A stretch of DNA of 64,000 nt, taken from positions 62,001-126,000 of the forward strand of contig NZ_SJPT01000003.1 of the NCBI RefSeq assembly GCF_007860095.1, given 5' to 3'. The number at the start of each line of letters is the position of its first letter. Within the stretch, counting starts at the first letter, position 1. Source of the stretch: Novipirellula galeiformis (GTDB lineage Bacteria > Planctomycetota > Planctomycetia > Pirellulales > Pirellulaceae). A model generated the notes under the pieces. The model ran no database searches. It was not told where the DNA came from and worked only from the letters and a program-made list of their open reading frames with translations. Made by a program: the position numbers and the translations under genes. Shown here one piece after another: positions 17,584 to 26,045 of this stretch.

Positions 17584-18246
17584 ATGACAACGCCGCAGCC
17601 TCCCCTGAACCCTTACGCCGCGACGATCGTCGATGACGACGCTGTGGCGTCTGACGAGGCGGTGGCAATCGAGAAGACGTGTTCAACCGTCAAGGTTTGC
17701 GTCGATACGACCGCCATGATTTCGCTCTCCGGAGGATTCTTTGCCGCGCTGGTGATCCTATTTTCGATGTTCTCGGCGTGGCCTGTGGCAAACCTTCAAA
17801 CCGTCATCACCGCGATTGGATCGCTGTTGCTCGGTGGCGTGATCAGTTTTTTGATCGGAGCGATTCTGGCGTTGCTCGCCGCGATCCCCGTGGTCACGCT
17901 CGGCGGTTGGTTGATTTCGATTCAGCCCAACGCGCGAGAACCCTGGACCCCTTCAGGCATTCGTGTCTTTGGCAGCATCACCGGAGCGCTCAGCGGGTTT
18001 AGTTGTTTGGGCGTTCCCTTGCTACTTGCCGGGGCGTTCCAAGGCTTGTTTGTCGCGATCATGCCCGCAGCGTTTGCTGCGGGCACGGTGCCGCTTTTAT
18101 TGTTTCGTACGGTCCGGCATTGCCGCAACACGGTTCGGCACTACCACGACGATCGAAGCGGGGGCGGTGAGTCGCAAAATTTCGACTTCCCTCCTGCGCC
18201 CTCGCCACTACCCCCTGTCGATTTTGTCTCGAGAAAATTACCCTAA
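17584..18246 (+). CDS. Integral membrane protein with N-terminal NPYA motif
   Basis: 220 residues of unknown function. It begins MTTPQPPLNPYAATIVDDD, a short disordered lead with the NPYA motif seen at the start of many small planctomycete membrane proteins. Four hydrophobic segments follow at about 44-66, 72-105, 133-155 and 158-178, then a Pro-rich, hydrophilic C-terminus. The gene is alone between the histidine kinase and the diaminopimelate aminotransferase. A second protein with a similar lead (NPYQ) is at 23819. I cannot assign a function. Confidence 0.75.
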   Translation: MTTPQPPLNPYAATIVDDDAVASDEAVAIEKTCSTVKVCVDTTAMISLSGGFFAALVILFSMFSAWPVANLQTVITAIGSLLLGGVISFLIGAILALLAAIPVVTLGGWLISIQPNAREPWTPSGIRVFGSITGALSGFSCLGVPLLLAGAFQGLFVAIMPAAFAAGTVPLLLFRTVRHCRNTVRHYHDDRSGGGESQNFDFPPAPSPLPPVDFVSRKLP

Positions 18247-18341
18247 AGCATCGTTCGGGAATGCCACAGCGAGTCACCGTTTGGTGCTGATGGCCGTCTC
18301 GGGAGCTCGATTGCCACTAGCCCTCTTCGAAACCGATCCGT

Positions 18342-19607
18342 ATGTCGACTGCCTCTTCAGATAAAAATACTGCTGACCCCTATTTCCAATCGCTCTTTGC
18401 AGATCGCATCGGCGGTGCGAACTATGGGAAAGACACTGAAATTTACAAGTTCGAGAAGATCAAGCGGGCCAAACGCAAGGCGCTTGCAGATCATCCCGAT
18501 CGAGCATTGTTGGACTTCGGAATCGGCGAAAACGATTCGATGGCCGATGCGTCGGTGCGTAAGGTGATGAACGAGGAGGTGAACAAGCCTGAGAATCGTG
18601 GGTATTCCGACAATGGGATCGGGGAATACAAGGAAGCCGCTGCTCGCTTTATGCAGCGGCAATTCGGTGTTACGCTCGACCCCGCCACCCAGATCAACCA
18701 CTGTATCGGAAGCAAGCCCGCCTACGCGATGCTGCCGGCGTGTTTCATCAATCCCGGCGACATCACGATGATGACCGTGCCTGGTTACCCGGTCGCGGGC
18801 ACCCACACGCGTTACTACGGTGGCGAAGTTTTCAAATTGCCACTGCTTGCCGAAAATGGTTTCTTACCCGATTTGGATGCCGTTCCTGATGATGTTTATC
18901 GGCGTACCAAATTGATGGTGCTGAACTATCCCAACTCGCCAACCGGTCGTACCACGACGCCTGAGTTTTATGAAAAGGTCGTCGCGCTCGCCAAAGAAAA
19001 AGAGTTTGTCGTCGTTCAAGACGCCGCTCACATCCTGTTGACCTTTGACGGAAAGCCGTTGAGCTTTTTGCAAACGCCCGGTGCGATGGATGTCGGAGTC
19101 GAGGTTCACTCGATGAGCAAGGGTTACGACATGATCGGATGGCGTATGGGATTCGTGTGCGGACACCCTCGCATCGTTTCCGCGTTCGCAGACGTGAAAG
19201 ACAACAGCGACAGCGGCCAATTCATGGCGACCCAGAAAGCGGCCGCAGCGGCATTGGACGATGATTCCATTCCGCAACGGATCAACGCCAAGTACCGTCG
19301 CCGGTTAGAAAAACTCGTCGCGACCTTGAATGAGTGCGGTTTCGAGTGCGAGATGCCGGGCGGGACCTATTTTCTGTACACCAAGTCGCCCAGTGGAACG
19401 AAGTCGGGCGTAACGTTTGCCAAGGCGGAAGACGCTACCCGTTACTTGATCGAGCAGTTTGGTATCGTGACGGTTCCCTGGGACGATGCGGGATCGTTTT
19501 TGCGGTTCAGTGTTACCTACGTCGCGGCAACCGAAGCCGACGAAGATGCGTTGATGCAAGAAACCAAGAAGCGACTCGGGGATGCTGGGCTCGTTTGGAA
19601 CGCATGA
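18342..19607 (+). CDS. dapL: LL-diaminopimelate aminotransferase
   Basis: 421 residues, class I/II PLP aminotransferase. The N-terminus YFQSLFADRIGGANYGK and LLDFGIGENDSMAD, the YPNSPTGR motif, the PLP lysine in SMSKGYDMIGWRMGF and the C-terminal FLRFSVTYVA place it with DapL. This enzyme makes LL-diaminopimelate directly from tetrahydrodipicolinate and glutamate, a lysine and peptidoglycan precursor route known in Chlamydiae, plants and relatives. A related aminotransferase specificity cannot be fully excluded. An intrinsic terminator follows at 19652. Confidence 0.87.
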   Translation: MSTASSDKNTADPYFQSLFADRIGGANYGKDTEIYKFEKIKRAKRKALADHPDRALLDFGIGENDSMADASVRKVMNEEVNKPENRGYSDNGIGEYKEAAARFMQRQFGVTLDPATQINHCIGSKPAYAMLPACFINPGDITMMTVPGYPVAGTHTRYYGGEVFKLPLLAENGFLPDLDAVPDDVYRRTKLMVLNYPNSPTGRTTTPEFYEKVVALAKEKEFVVVQDAAHILLTFDGKPLSFLQTPGAMDVGVEVHSMSKGYDMIGWRMGFVCGHPRIVSAFADVKDNSDSGQFMATQKAAAAALDDDSIPQRINAKYRRRLEKLVATLNECGFECEMPGGTYFLYTKSPSGTKSGVTFAKAEDATRYLIEQFGIVTVPWDDAGSFLRFSVTYVAATEADEDALMQETKKRLGDAGLVWNA

Positions 19608-19651
19608 GCGCTGGGTCGATGACCTAGGCACCCTGATTGAGTCCATTTATG

Positions 19652-19689
19652 AAAAAAGCCACCGACATTCAATGTTGGTGGCTTTTTTT
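19652..19689. terminator. Bidirectional intrinsic terminator between dapL and rpsT
   Basis: GCCACCGACA (19658-19667) pairs with TGTTGGTGGC (19673-19682) with one G-U pair and a very short loop, flanked by six A on the left and seven T on the right. The symmetry lets it end both converging transcripts. Confidence 0.9.
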
Positions 19690-19747
19690 CTTGAATTTTT
19701 TAAACGCTGCTTCGTGAATCACTCGGCAACGATCTGCTTCGAAGGGG

Positions 19748-20020
19748 TTACGCCTTCGCGCCAGCAGCTTTAACGAGCTTGCTCAGACGGCTTTTGGTGC
19801 GGGCCGCAGCATTGCGATGGATCACGTTCTTGCTGGCTGCGCGGTCCAGCTTTTTGACTGCCAAACGGAATGCAGCTTGTGCCTTCTCGCCGTCACCGGT
19901 GGCTGCAGCTTCGCGGACACTACGGATCGTTGAGCGCATGTTGCTCTTGAGGGAACGGTTTAACAGACGTTGTTTGACGTTCTGACGAAGCCGTTTTTTT
20001 GCACTTTCGGTATTTGGCAT
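19748..20020 (-). CDS. rpsT: 30S ribosomal protein S20
   Basis: 90 residues, the usual size. The basic N-terminus ([19 protein letters not shown]), [18 protein letters not shown] and the C-terminal [20 protein letters not shown] are typical of bS20, which binds the 5' domain of 16S rRNA early in small-subunit assembly. The gene is monocistronic and converges on dapL across a shared terminator. Confidence 0.97.
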   Translation of the reverse strand: MPNTESAKKRLRQNVKQRLLNRSLKSNMRSTIRSVREAAATGDGEKAQAAFRLAVKKLDRAASKNVIHRNAAARTKSRLSKLVKAAGAKA

Positions 20021-20139
20021 CTTCGGTTTATCGCGCTCTGGTAGGCGTCCATCATCGGAAAAAGGAAATTGAAGGTTCGATAGTATGCCACCCTGTCTGC
20101 CGTCTGTCCAGAGTGAACTTTTAAGGTGAAAATCAAACC

Positions 20140-21639
20140 ATGAACAGCATGGTCTATTTAATCGGTGCCGGCCCAGGGGATCCTGGGCTTTTGACGCTTC
20201 GCGGGGCAGAGCTTTTGCGGAGGAGTGATGTCGTTTTGTACGACGGGCTAAGCAATGCCGAATTGCTCAAACACGCCCCTCGGGCAGAGCACATTTGCGT
20301 CGGAAAGCATGGCCAGCAAAGGATTTGGCGTCAGGAAGAGATCATCGAGGAAATGCTCAAGCATGCTCGAAATGGCCGAGTGGTCGCCCGTCTAAAGGGG
20401 GGGGATCCGGCGGTCTTTGCTCGCACCGCCGAAGAGGTCGACGCCTTGTCGAAGGCAGGCATCCGCTACGAGATCGTGCCTGGAATTACGGCGGCTTTAG
20501 CGGCAGGTTCTTATGCGGGAATTCCCATCACGCACCGAAAATTGGCCTCCGCGGTCGCTTTGGTCACCGGTCACGAGGAGCCGGGGAAGCCAGAATCGGC
20601 GCTGGATTGGCAGGCGTTGGCCCGATTTCCAGGGACGTTGGTGATCTACATGGGGGTCACAACGGCCGAAACTTGGACGCGCTCGCTGATCGAAAACGGC
20701 AAACCGGCCGACACGCCGGTGGCCATTGTCCGCCGCTGTAGCCACCATGACCAACAAACGTTTCGCTGTCGGTTGGACGAGGTTGCCGATCGTTTGAGTC
20801 CGGCCAACAAAATTCGCCCCCCTGTGATCGTCATTATCGGACCGGTCGCCGAGTTGACCGAAACGCGAAATTGGCTCGAACAGCGACCGTTATTTGGACA
20901 AACCGTTCTCGTCACCCGGCCGATCGAGCAAGCCGAAGAGCTCGCCTCGCCGTTGCGTGATCTCGGGGCGACCGTTTTAATCCAACCGGCAATCCAAATC
21001 GGACCGCCCGGCGATTGGGACGAGGTTGATGCCGCAATCGAGTCGCTTGCCCAACAAGATATTGTCATCTTTTTTAGCCGCAACGGAGTTCAGTACTTTC
21101 TTCAACGCGTGCTCGAAACGGGGCGTGACATGCGCGCCTTTGCCAATTGCAAGTTAACGTGTGTTGGAAAGCAGACCGCTGCGGCACTCGCCGACTTTCA
21201 TTTGCACGCCGACATTGTGCCCCCTGACTTCACCGCTGAATCGCTTGTGGAAGAATTGAGGGGGCAGGTCGAGGGTAAACGGATCACCATTGTTCGCGCG
21301 AGCCGCGGTCGCGACCTGCTTTATGAATCGCTACAACAGGCCGGGGCCGACGTAACCCAAGTGGTCGCGTATGCGCACACCGATGTGACCACTCCTGATC
21401 CCCAAGTCCTGCAATGGGCCAAACAGGGGCAAATCGATTGGATCACGTTGACCAGTAGCGCGACGGCGGAAAGTTTGCACCAAATGCTCGGTGAGTCGAT
21501 GCAGCAAGCGAAGCTGGCGACCTTGAGTCCGATCACTTCCGCGGCGGTGCGTAAACTCGGTTACACGGTCGCATGTGAAGCAGACCCGTACACGATCGAG
21601 TCGTTGATCCAAGCGCTTGTGAAATCCAATCTTACTTAG
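20140..21639 (+). CDS. cobA-hemD: Fused uroporphyrinogen-III C-methyltransferase / uroporphyrinogen-III synthase
   Basis: 499 residues in two parts. Residues 1-245 are a SAM-dependent uroporphyrinogen-III methyltransferase: [52 protein letters not shown] and VIYMGV. Residues about 250-499 are uroporphyrinogen-III synthase ([37 protein letters not shown]). The two activities act in succession: the synthase cyclises hydroxymethylbilane and the methyltransferase makes precorrin-2 for siroheme or cobalamin. This fusion is known in other bacteria. It leads a plus-strand gene string; the next gene begins 16 bp after its stop with a good GGAAG ribosome-binding site. Confidence 0.95.
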   Translation: MNSMVYLIGAGPGDPGLLTLRGAELLRRSDVVLYDGLSNAELLKHAPRAEHICVGKHGQQRIWRQEEIIEEMLKHARNGRVVARLKGGDPAVFARTAEEVDALSKAGIRYEIVPGITAALAAGSYAGIPITHRKLASAVALVTGHEEPGKPESALDWQALARFPGTLVIYMGVTTAETWTRSLIENGKPADTPVAIVRRCSHHDQQTFRCRLDEVADRLSPANKIRPPVIVIIGPVAELTETRNWLEQRPLFGQTVLVTRPIEQAEELASPLRDLGATVLIQPAIQIGPPGDWDEVDAAIESLAQQDIVIFFSRNGVQYFLQRVLETGRDMRAFANCKLTCVGKQTAAALADFHLHADIVPPDFTAESLVEELRGQVEGKRITIVRASRGRDLLYESLQQAGADVTQVVAYAHTDVTTPDPQVLQWAKQGQIDWITLTSSATAESLHQMLGESMQQAKLATLSPITSAAVRKLGYTVACEADPYTIESLIQALVKSNLT

Positions 21640-21655
21640 AAAGGAAGTCGTTTCG

Positions 21656-21970
21656 ATGATTCCAAAATCGTATAAACAGATGCACAAAAGTTATCCCGAA
21701 TACATGCAAGCGTATGAATCGTTTGGCGAGGAGGCGCGTAAAGCCGGCCCCCTTTCGCCGCGTGAAGTCGCCTTGGTCAAGCTGGCCATCTCCTTGGGCG
21801 CAGGTCTCGAAGGCGCAGCCCATTCCCACACGCGAAAAGCGCTCGAGGCCGGTTGCACTGCGGATGAACTGCGGCATGTTGCAGTCGTTTCCGCGCCCAC
21901 GATCGGGTTTCCGACGATGATGCGTGCACGATCCTGGGTCGAAGATGTCCTCGAAAAACAAGCCAAGTGA
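21656..21970 (+). CDS. Carboxymuconolactone decarboxylase (CMD/AhpD)-family small protein
   Basis: 104 residues with the CMD fold pattern: PLSPREVALVKLAISLGAGL, then EGAAHSHTRKALEAGCT and ELRHVAVVSAPTIGFPTMM. In AhpD-type peroxidase partners this place carries a CxxC motif followed by His; here both cysteines are replaced (GLEGAAHSH), leaving the glutamate and histidines. Disulfide chemistry is therefore unlikely. The gene sits between cobA-hemD and mobA and overlaps the mobA start, so it is probably cotranscribed, but no link to cofactor synthesis is established. Confidence 0.85.
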   Translation: MIPKSYKQMHKSYPEYMQAYESFGEEARKAGPLSPREVALVKLAISLGAGLEGAAHSHTRKALEAGCTADELRHVAVVSAPTIGFPTMMRARSWVEDVLEKQAK

Positions 21971-22574
21971 GCGAGGCGCGACCGTGAACCTGTCGGCCAC
22001 GTCGCTCGATGATGCTGGCAAGCAACGCTTACTCGGGGTCGTGTTGTGCGGTGGAAAATCCTCGCGAATGGGCCGCGACAAAGCAGCGTTGGCACACCCC
22101 AGTGGACAAACCTTTTTGAGCCACGCGATCAAGCGACTTGCTAATGTTTGTGACGCGGTCGTCGTCAGTGGGGATTCTACGGTGGCTCACGCAGTTCCCA
22201 CGATTGTGGATCCCGTCGCACATCGCGGTCCGGCGACGGGAATCGCGGCGGCACTTGATTATGCAATCCGTCACGGTTTTGACGCTTGCTTTGTCACGCC
22301 CGTGGACATGCCGATGTTGAGCGGGAAAGATTTGGAATCGCTGAAAGAGGACTGGCACGCCCGGGATCAAATCACCGTTGCTGAGTCCGATGGACTAGAA
22401 CCTTTAGTCGGAATTTACCCGATTCGTTTTGCGGGCCCGCTTCGACAATTGGCTGAATCCGAAAGCCGTAGTTTGTTTCGCTGGCTCGGATCCCATGATC
22501 ACCACCGCGTGACGTTATCAGCGGCTTGTTGCCACAACATTAACACTCCTGAAGATTTAACGGATGTCAGCTAA
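21945..22574 (+). CDS. mobA: Molybdenum cofactor guanylyltransferase MobA-like
   Basis: About 209 residues. The nucleotidyltransferase signature LGVVLCGGKSSRMGRDKA is complete and is followed by VDPVAHRGPATGIAAAL and the metal-site segment CFVTPVDMPML. MobA attaches GMP to molybdopterin to make the bis-MGD form used by nitrate reductases and formate dehydrogenases. The ATG at 21945 overlaps the upstream gene by 26 bp; a GTG at 21924 is an alternative. Its end overlaps moeA by 11 bp. Confidence 0.9.
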   Translation: MSSKNKPSERGATVNLSATSLDDAGKQRLLGVVLCGGKSSRMGRDKAALAHPSGQTFLSHAIKRLANVCDAVVVSGDSTVAHAVPTIVDPVAHRGPATGIAAALDYAIRHGFDACFVTPVDMPMLSGKDLESLKEDWHARDQITVAESDGLEPLVGIYPIRFAGPLRQLAESESRSLFRWLGSHDHHRVTLSAACCHNINTPEDLTDVS

Positions 22575-23769
22575 AAAGTTTGCCTTTTGTAGCCCCGAGG
22601 AAGCGATCACCGCACTGGCGGCACGACTGAGTATCGTCGAGGTCGAAGACGCGGTGCAGGCGTGTCTTGGCCGGGTGCTCGCCGAAGACGTGATTGCCGA
22701 TCGCGACAGTCCCGCTGCGGATGTTTCGGCGATGGACGGTTACGCCATCCGGCGGAGTGACTTGCGTCTGGGCGAATCGATTCCTGTCGCGGGGGAAAGC
22801 GTTCCCGGAGCCCCGCCGCCGCCGATGAAGGCGGGATCCATCATGCGTATCTTCACCGGGGCGCTGGTGCCCGATGGAGCCGACGCGGTGGTGAAACGTG
22901 AAGATACCGAAGAGTTGGAAAACGCGATTCGGTTTTTAGAGGTGGCGATGTCGACTCCGACGGGCGAGAACATTCGCCGCGCTGGTGAGAATGCAAAATC
23001 GGGTAGTCGTGTTCTCGCCGCAGGGGTTCAAATCAATGCGGCTCATCGCGCTACGATGGCAAATTTCGGCTGTTATCAAGCAACGGTTTACTCGCCGGTT
23101 CGCGTTACCCTGATCACGACGGGGGATGAAGTGGGTGTTTTCGACAAGGAAGCACCGAAGCCTTGGCAGCTTCGTAACAGCAACCAAATTGCGTTGGCCT
23201 CGTTGTTTGAGTCAAAGCCTTGGATCACGATCAACGCGGTTCATCATGCATGCGACGATCGTGAAACGCTCACCGCTTTGTTATCCGGTCTGCTGCCGCA
23301 AACCGATGCGGTCATCATGACGGGTGGCGTGTCGATGGGCGATTACGACTATGTGCCCGATGGAGTACGCGATGTTGGCGGCGAGGTGGTCTTTCATGGG
23401 CTGCCGATTCGGCCCGGGAAACCCATTCTCGGTGCCGCCACCGAAGAGGGGAAGTTGATTCTCGGCTTGCCCGGCAATCCCGTCAGCGCGGTGATCGGGG
23501 GACTTCGGTTTGCGTTGCCGCTATTAGCAAAGCAAAGTGGTCAAGTGAACTGGCGTCCGCGGTGCACGCAGGTTCGACTGGAAAACCCTGGCGAAAAAAC
23601 GTTGCCGCTGTGGTGGTTGCGACTTGTCACGATGACGGCGCACGGGACGGCGGAACCGGTGCATAGCCAAGGCTCGGGAGACCTTGTTTCGTTGGGACAA
23701 AGCTCAGGCGTTGTCGAAATCCCCGCAGGGGAATCAGGCGAGGGACTATGGCCGTACTACGCATGGTAG
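22564..23769 (+). CDS. moeA: Molybdopterin molybdenumtransferase MoeA
   Basis: 401 residues, typical for MoeA. Visible are SAMDGYAIR, FTGALVPDGADAVV, the MoCF domain motif MTGGVSMGDYDYV and LGLPGNPVSA, then the C-terminal beta domain. MoeA inserts molybdate into adenylylated molybdopterin. It overlaps mobA by 11 bp, so the two are translationally linked. Other molybdenum cofactor genes (moaA, moaC, moaE, mog) are not in the window. Confidence 0.96.
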   Translation: MSAKKFAFCSPEEAITALAARLSIVEVEDAVQACLGRVLAEDVIADRDSPAADVSAMDGYAIRRSDLRLGESIPVAGESVPGAPPPPMKAGSIMRIFTGALVPDGADAVVKREDTEELENAIRFLEVAMSTPTGENIRRAGENAKSGSRVLAAGVQINAAHRATMANFGCYQATVYSPVRVTLITTGDEVGVFDKEAPKPWQLRNSNQIALASLFESKPWITINAVHHACDDRETLTALLSGLLPQTDAVIMTGGVSMGDYDYVPDGVRDVGGEVVFHGLPIRPGKPILGAATEEGKLILGLPGNPVSAVIGGLRFALPLLAKQSGQVNWRPRCTQVRLENPGEKTLPLWWLRLVTMTAHGTAEPVHSQGSGDLVSLGQSSGVVEIPAGESGEGLWPYYAW

Positions 23770-23818
23770 GAAAGCCGACCGTTTCAGACACCCGACCTTG
23801 GACCGCTGGGATGACACG

Positions 23819-24382
23819 ATGACCGATGGTATTAATCCTTACCAGCCGGTGGTGATCCACTCGGAGGCTTCCGTTAGCAGCGGCGATGAAGATGTTTGGT
23901 TTTCGGCAACGAGGGCGCAATTCAAGTTTGCCGAATCGCAGTTTCTGTTGCGCCGGTATTCCTATCGATTGTTCTTTGGTTCACTTGTGATGATCCTCTG
24001 TAGTGTGGCCGCGATTGTCATCACGCTTGCCCGGTTCGATAGTCCATTAGGTTTTGTCGCGGCGTTGTTGGGATCGATGGGGATATCGACATGCCTTTAC
24101 CTCGCCATGGTGCACCGTGCCAAAGCCCGGATTCGCCAACGGCTGCTCGACCATGGTCTGCAACACGATGTGCAGTGCTCGCTCCGCTTGGATTCCGGCC
24201 GACTCGAGTTGTCAACGCCGTTGGGAGTCTATGCGTGGGATACGGCCACCCTCAAAGCGTATCGAACTCGAAAGGGATTGCTGGTCTGTCCTGAGCCTTT
24301 TCTGTACGCGTTCATTCCCAAGCGGAGTGATTTTCGGGATGGAGACTACAACGCGTTTTGCGCTCGATTGTTTGGCCGGTGA
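23819..24382 (+). CDS. Membrane protein with N-terminal NPYQ motif, YcxB-like layout
   Basis: 187 residues from the ATG at 23819; the frame is open further back inside moeA but those residues look like shadow. It starts MTDGINPYQPVVIHSEASVS, the same kind of lead as the protein at 17584. A polar segment precedes two transmembrane helices (about 53-75 and 80-99). The C-terminal domain ends with CPEPFLYAFIPKR and a short helix, a layout resembling YcxB-like proteins, whose function is unknown. It follows moeA by 49 bp. Confidence 0.75.
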   Translation: MTDGINPYQPVVIHSEASVSSGDEDVWFSATRAQFKFAESQFLLRRYSYRLFFGSLVMILCSVAAIVITLARFDSPLGFVAALLGSMGISTCLYLAMVHRAKARIRQRLLDHGLQHDVQCSLRLDSGRLELSTPLGVYAWDTATLKAYRTRKGLLVCPEPFLYAFIPKRSDFRDGDYNAFCARLFGR

Positions 24383-24396
24383 AGGCTAGTCGAGCG

Positions 24397-24420
24397 TGCA
24401 GGGATCGCTGCAGGGATCGC
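24397..24420. repeat. Two 12-bp tandem copies after the NPYQ gene
   Basis: TGCAGGGATCGC occurs twice in a row in the short convergent gap. Confidence 0.75.
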
Positions 24421-24428
24421 GGAATCCG

Positions 24429-25814
24429 CTAAGCGATGATGGCGTTGGCCACGTTGCCATGCACGTCGGTCAAACGGAAGTCGCGACCGGCATAGCGATA
24501 GGTCAATTGTTCGTGATCCAAGCCGAGCAGATTCAGGATCGTGGCGTGCCAATCATGGATATGGCACTTGTCTTGGACCGCCGCGTAGCCGTGTTCGTCG
24601 GTCGCCCCGTAGCTGAACCCGCCCTTGACGCCTCCGCCTGCCATCCAGGTCGTGTAACCCTTGTTGTTGTGATCGCGTCCGTCGCCGTTTTGAGCTGCCG
24701 GGGTGCGCCCAAATTCGCCTCCCCAAATTACCAACGTGTCTTTGAGCATGTCGCGTTGTTTCAAGTCGTTGAGTAAACCTGCGATCGGTTTGTCAATTTC
24801 GTTGCAGCGATTGGGTAGGTCGGTCGAGAGGTTGGTGTGATGATCCCAACCGCCATGGTTGATTTCCACGAAACGTACTCCCGACTCGACAAACCGACGG
24901 GCCAGCAGACATTGACGACCGAAACGTTGAGTGTCACCACCGTCGGCACCATACATGCGAAGCGTCGCCTCGGATTCGCCCGACAAGTCCATCAACTCGG
25001 GCATCGTGTCTTGCATTCGAAACGCAAGCTCGTACGATTCGATGATCCCTTCGACGCCAGGTTGGTGTTCCTCGCGACGAAGTTTTTCTTGATTGAGCGA
25101 TTGGATCAAATCTAATTGTTGGCGTTGTTGTTTGGGGGTGAATCGCGGGTTTGCGATATCGGGGACGACCGATCCGCCACCCATCCGCCCTCCCCCGCCG
25201 CGACGAGCCACCGCGTTGATGGGAGTGCCGCCGTAGATCGCGGGCAAAAATGCACTGCCGTACGATTGAGATTGACCGGCCGCTGCACTGAGCGAAATGA
25301 ACCCCGGCATGCTGTCGTTCTCGGTCCCTAATCCGTACAACGTCCACGCACCGATCGAAGGGCGGACGAACTGGGACGTTCCCGTGTGCATCTGGGTTTG
25401 TGCCGCGGGGTGGACGGGTTGGTCACAATGCATCGACCGGATTAAACACAACTCGTCCGCGTGCGCCGACACACTTGGAAACAGATCTGAGATCCACAGC
25501 CCGCTTTCGCCGCGCTGTTTGAAATCCCATTGCGAACCCAACAGCTTGCCACCGTATTGGCCGCTTTTGCCATGATCCGTTGTGAGTTGAGGCTTGTAAT
25601 CAAACGTGTCCACATGCGACGGAGCCCCGGTCATGCAGAGAAAGATGACCCGCTTTGCCGATGCCGGAAAATGGGGCGTCTTGGGCGACAGTGGGTGCTC
25701 GTTGGATTGCGGGGGCTTCGCATTCGCCATACTCGAGAGCCCGGCAAAGGCGAGGTAACCAAAACCAGCCGAAACGCTTTGCAGTGCGGTACGCCGCGAG
25801 AGTCGAATTGTCAT
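24429..25814 (-). CDS. DUF1501 domain-containing secreted protein
   Basis: 461 residues. A twin-arginine signal (SRRTALQSVSAGFGYLAFAG) is followed by the DUF1501 domain: KRVIFLCMTGAPSHVDTFDY, SGLWISDLFP, NHGGWDHH and the WGGEFGRTP motif, with the C-terminal GLDHEQLTYRYAGRDFRLTD. The fold is related to sulfatases and alkaline phosphatases. In planctomycetes it is nearly always next to a PSD1/DUF1549/DUF1553 gene, as here (26046, same strand, upstream). The joint role is unknown; a part in polysaccharide use is often proposed. Export would be in folded form. AAGG lies before the start codon. Confidence 0.93.
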   Translation of the reverse strand: MTIRLSRRTALQSVSAGFGYLAFAGLSSMANAKPPQSNEHPLSPKTPHFPASAKRVIFLCMTGAPSHVDTFDYKPQLTTDHGKSGQYGGKLLGSQWDFKQRGESGLWISDLFPSVSAHADELCLIRSMHCDQPVHPAAQTQMHTGTSQFVRPSIGAWTLYGLGTENDSMPGFISLSAAAGQSQSYGSAFLPAIYGGTPINAVARRGGGGRMGGGSVVPDIANPRFTPKQQRQQLDLIQSLNQEKLRREEHQPGVEGIIESYELAFRMQDTMPELMDLSGESEATLRMYGADGGDTQRFGRQCLLARRFVESGVRFVEINHGGWDHHTNLSTDLPNRCNEIDKPIAGLLNDLKQRDMLKDTLVIWGGEFGRTPAAQNGDGRDHNNKGYTTWMAGGGVKGGFSYGATDEHGYAAVQDKCHIHDWHATILNLLGLDHEQLTYRYAGRDFRLTDVHGNVANAIIA

Positions 25815-25897
25815 GGTGAGACCTTGTTCCGTCGTGTCGAGGGCAGCAGGGAGATAGGTAATGGGTGATGGTTTGGATCGAGCGGGCCGATCCGTTG

Positions 25898-26007
25898 GTT
25901 TTGAAGTTGTGCTGTTACCGTTTTTCCCGGCACATCACTACCCGAAGCATCAGCGAGGGACCAAGTCGAGATCGAGATTCCCTCGCGGACGCTTCGGGTT
26001 GTGAAAA
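25898..26007 (-). repeat. Dispersed palindromic repeat, copy C
   Basis: On the minus strand it runs TTTCACAACCCGAAGCGTCC, GCGAGGGAATCTCGATC, then GGTCCCTCGCTGATGCTTCG and a tail ending GCACAACTTCAAAACC. It aligns with copy E base for base over most of its length without evident gaps. It sits between the DUF1501 start and the end of the PSD1 gene, inside what would otherwise be a two-gene operon. Confidence 0.85.
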
Positions 26008-26045
26008 ACTCGCAACTTCAAAATCCGTTGGCAATGACTCACACG

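Noticed and set aside
20021-20139. Possible cobalamin riboswitch before the cobA-hemD fusion
   Set aside because: The 119 bp are too short and no B12-box-like sequence is visible.
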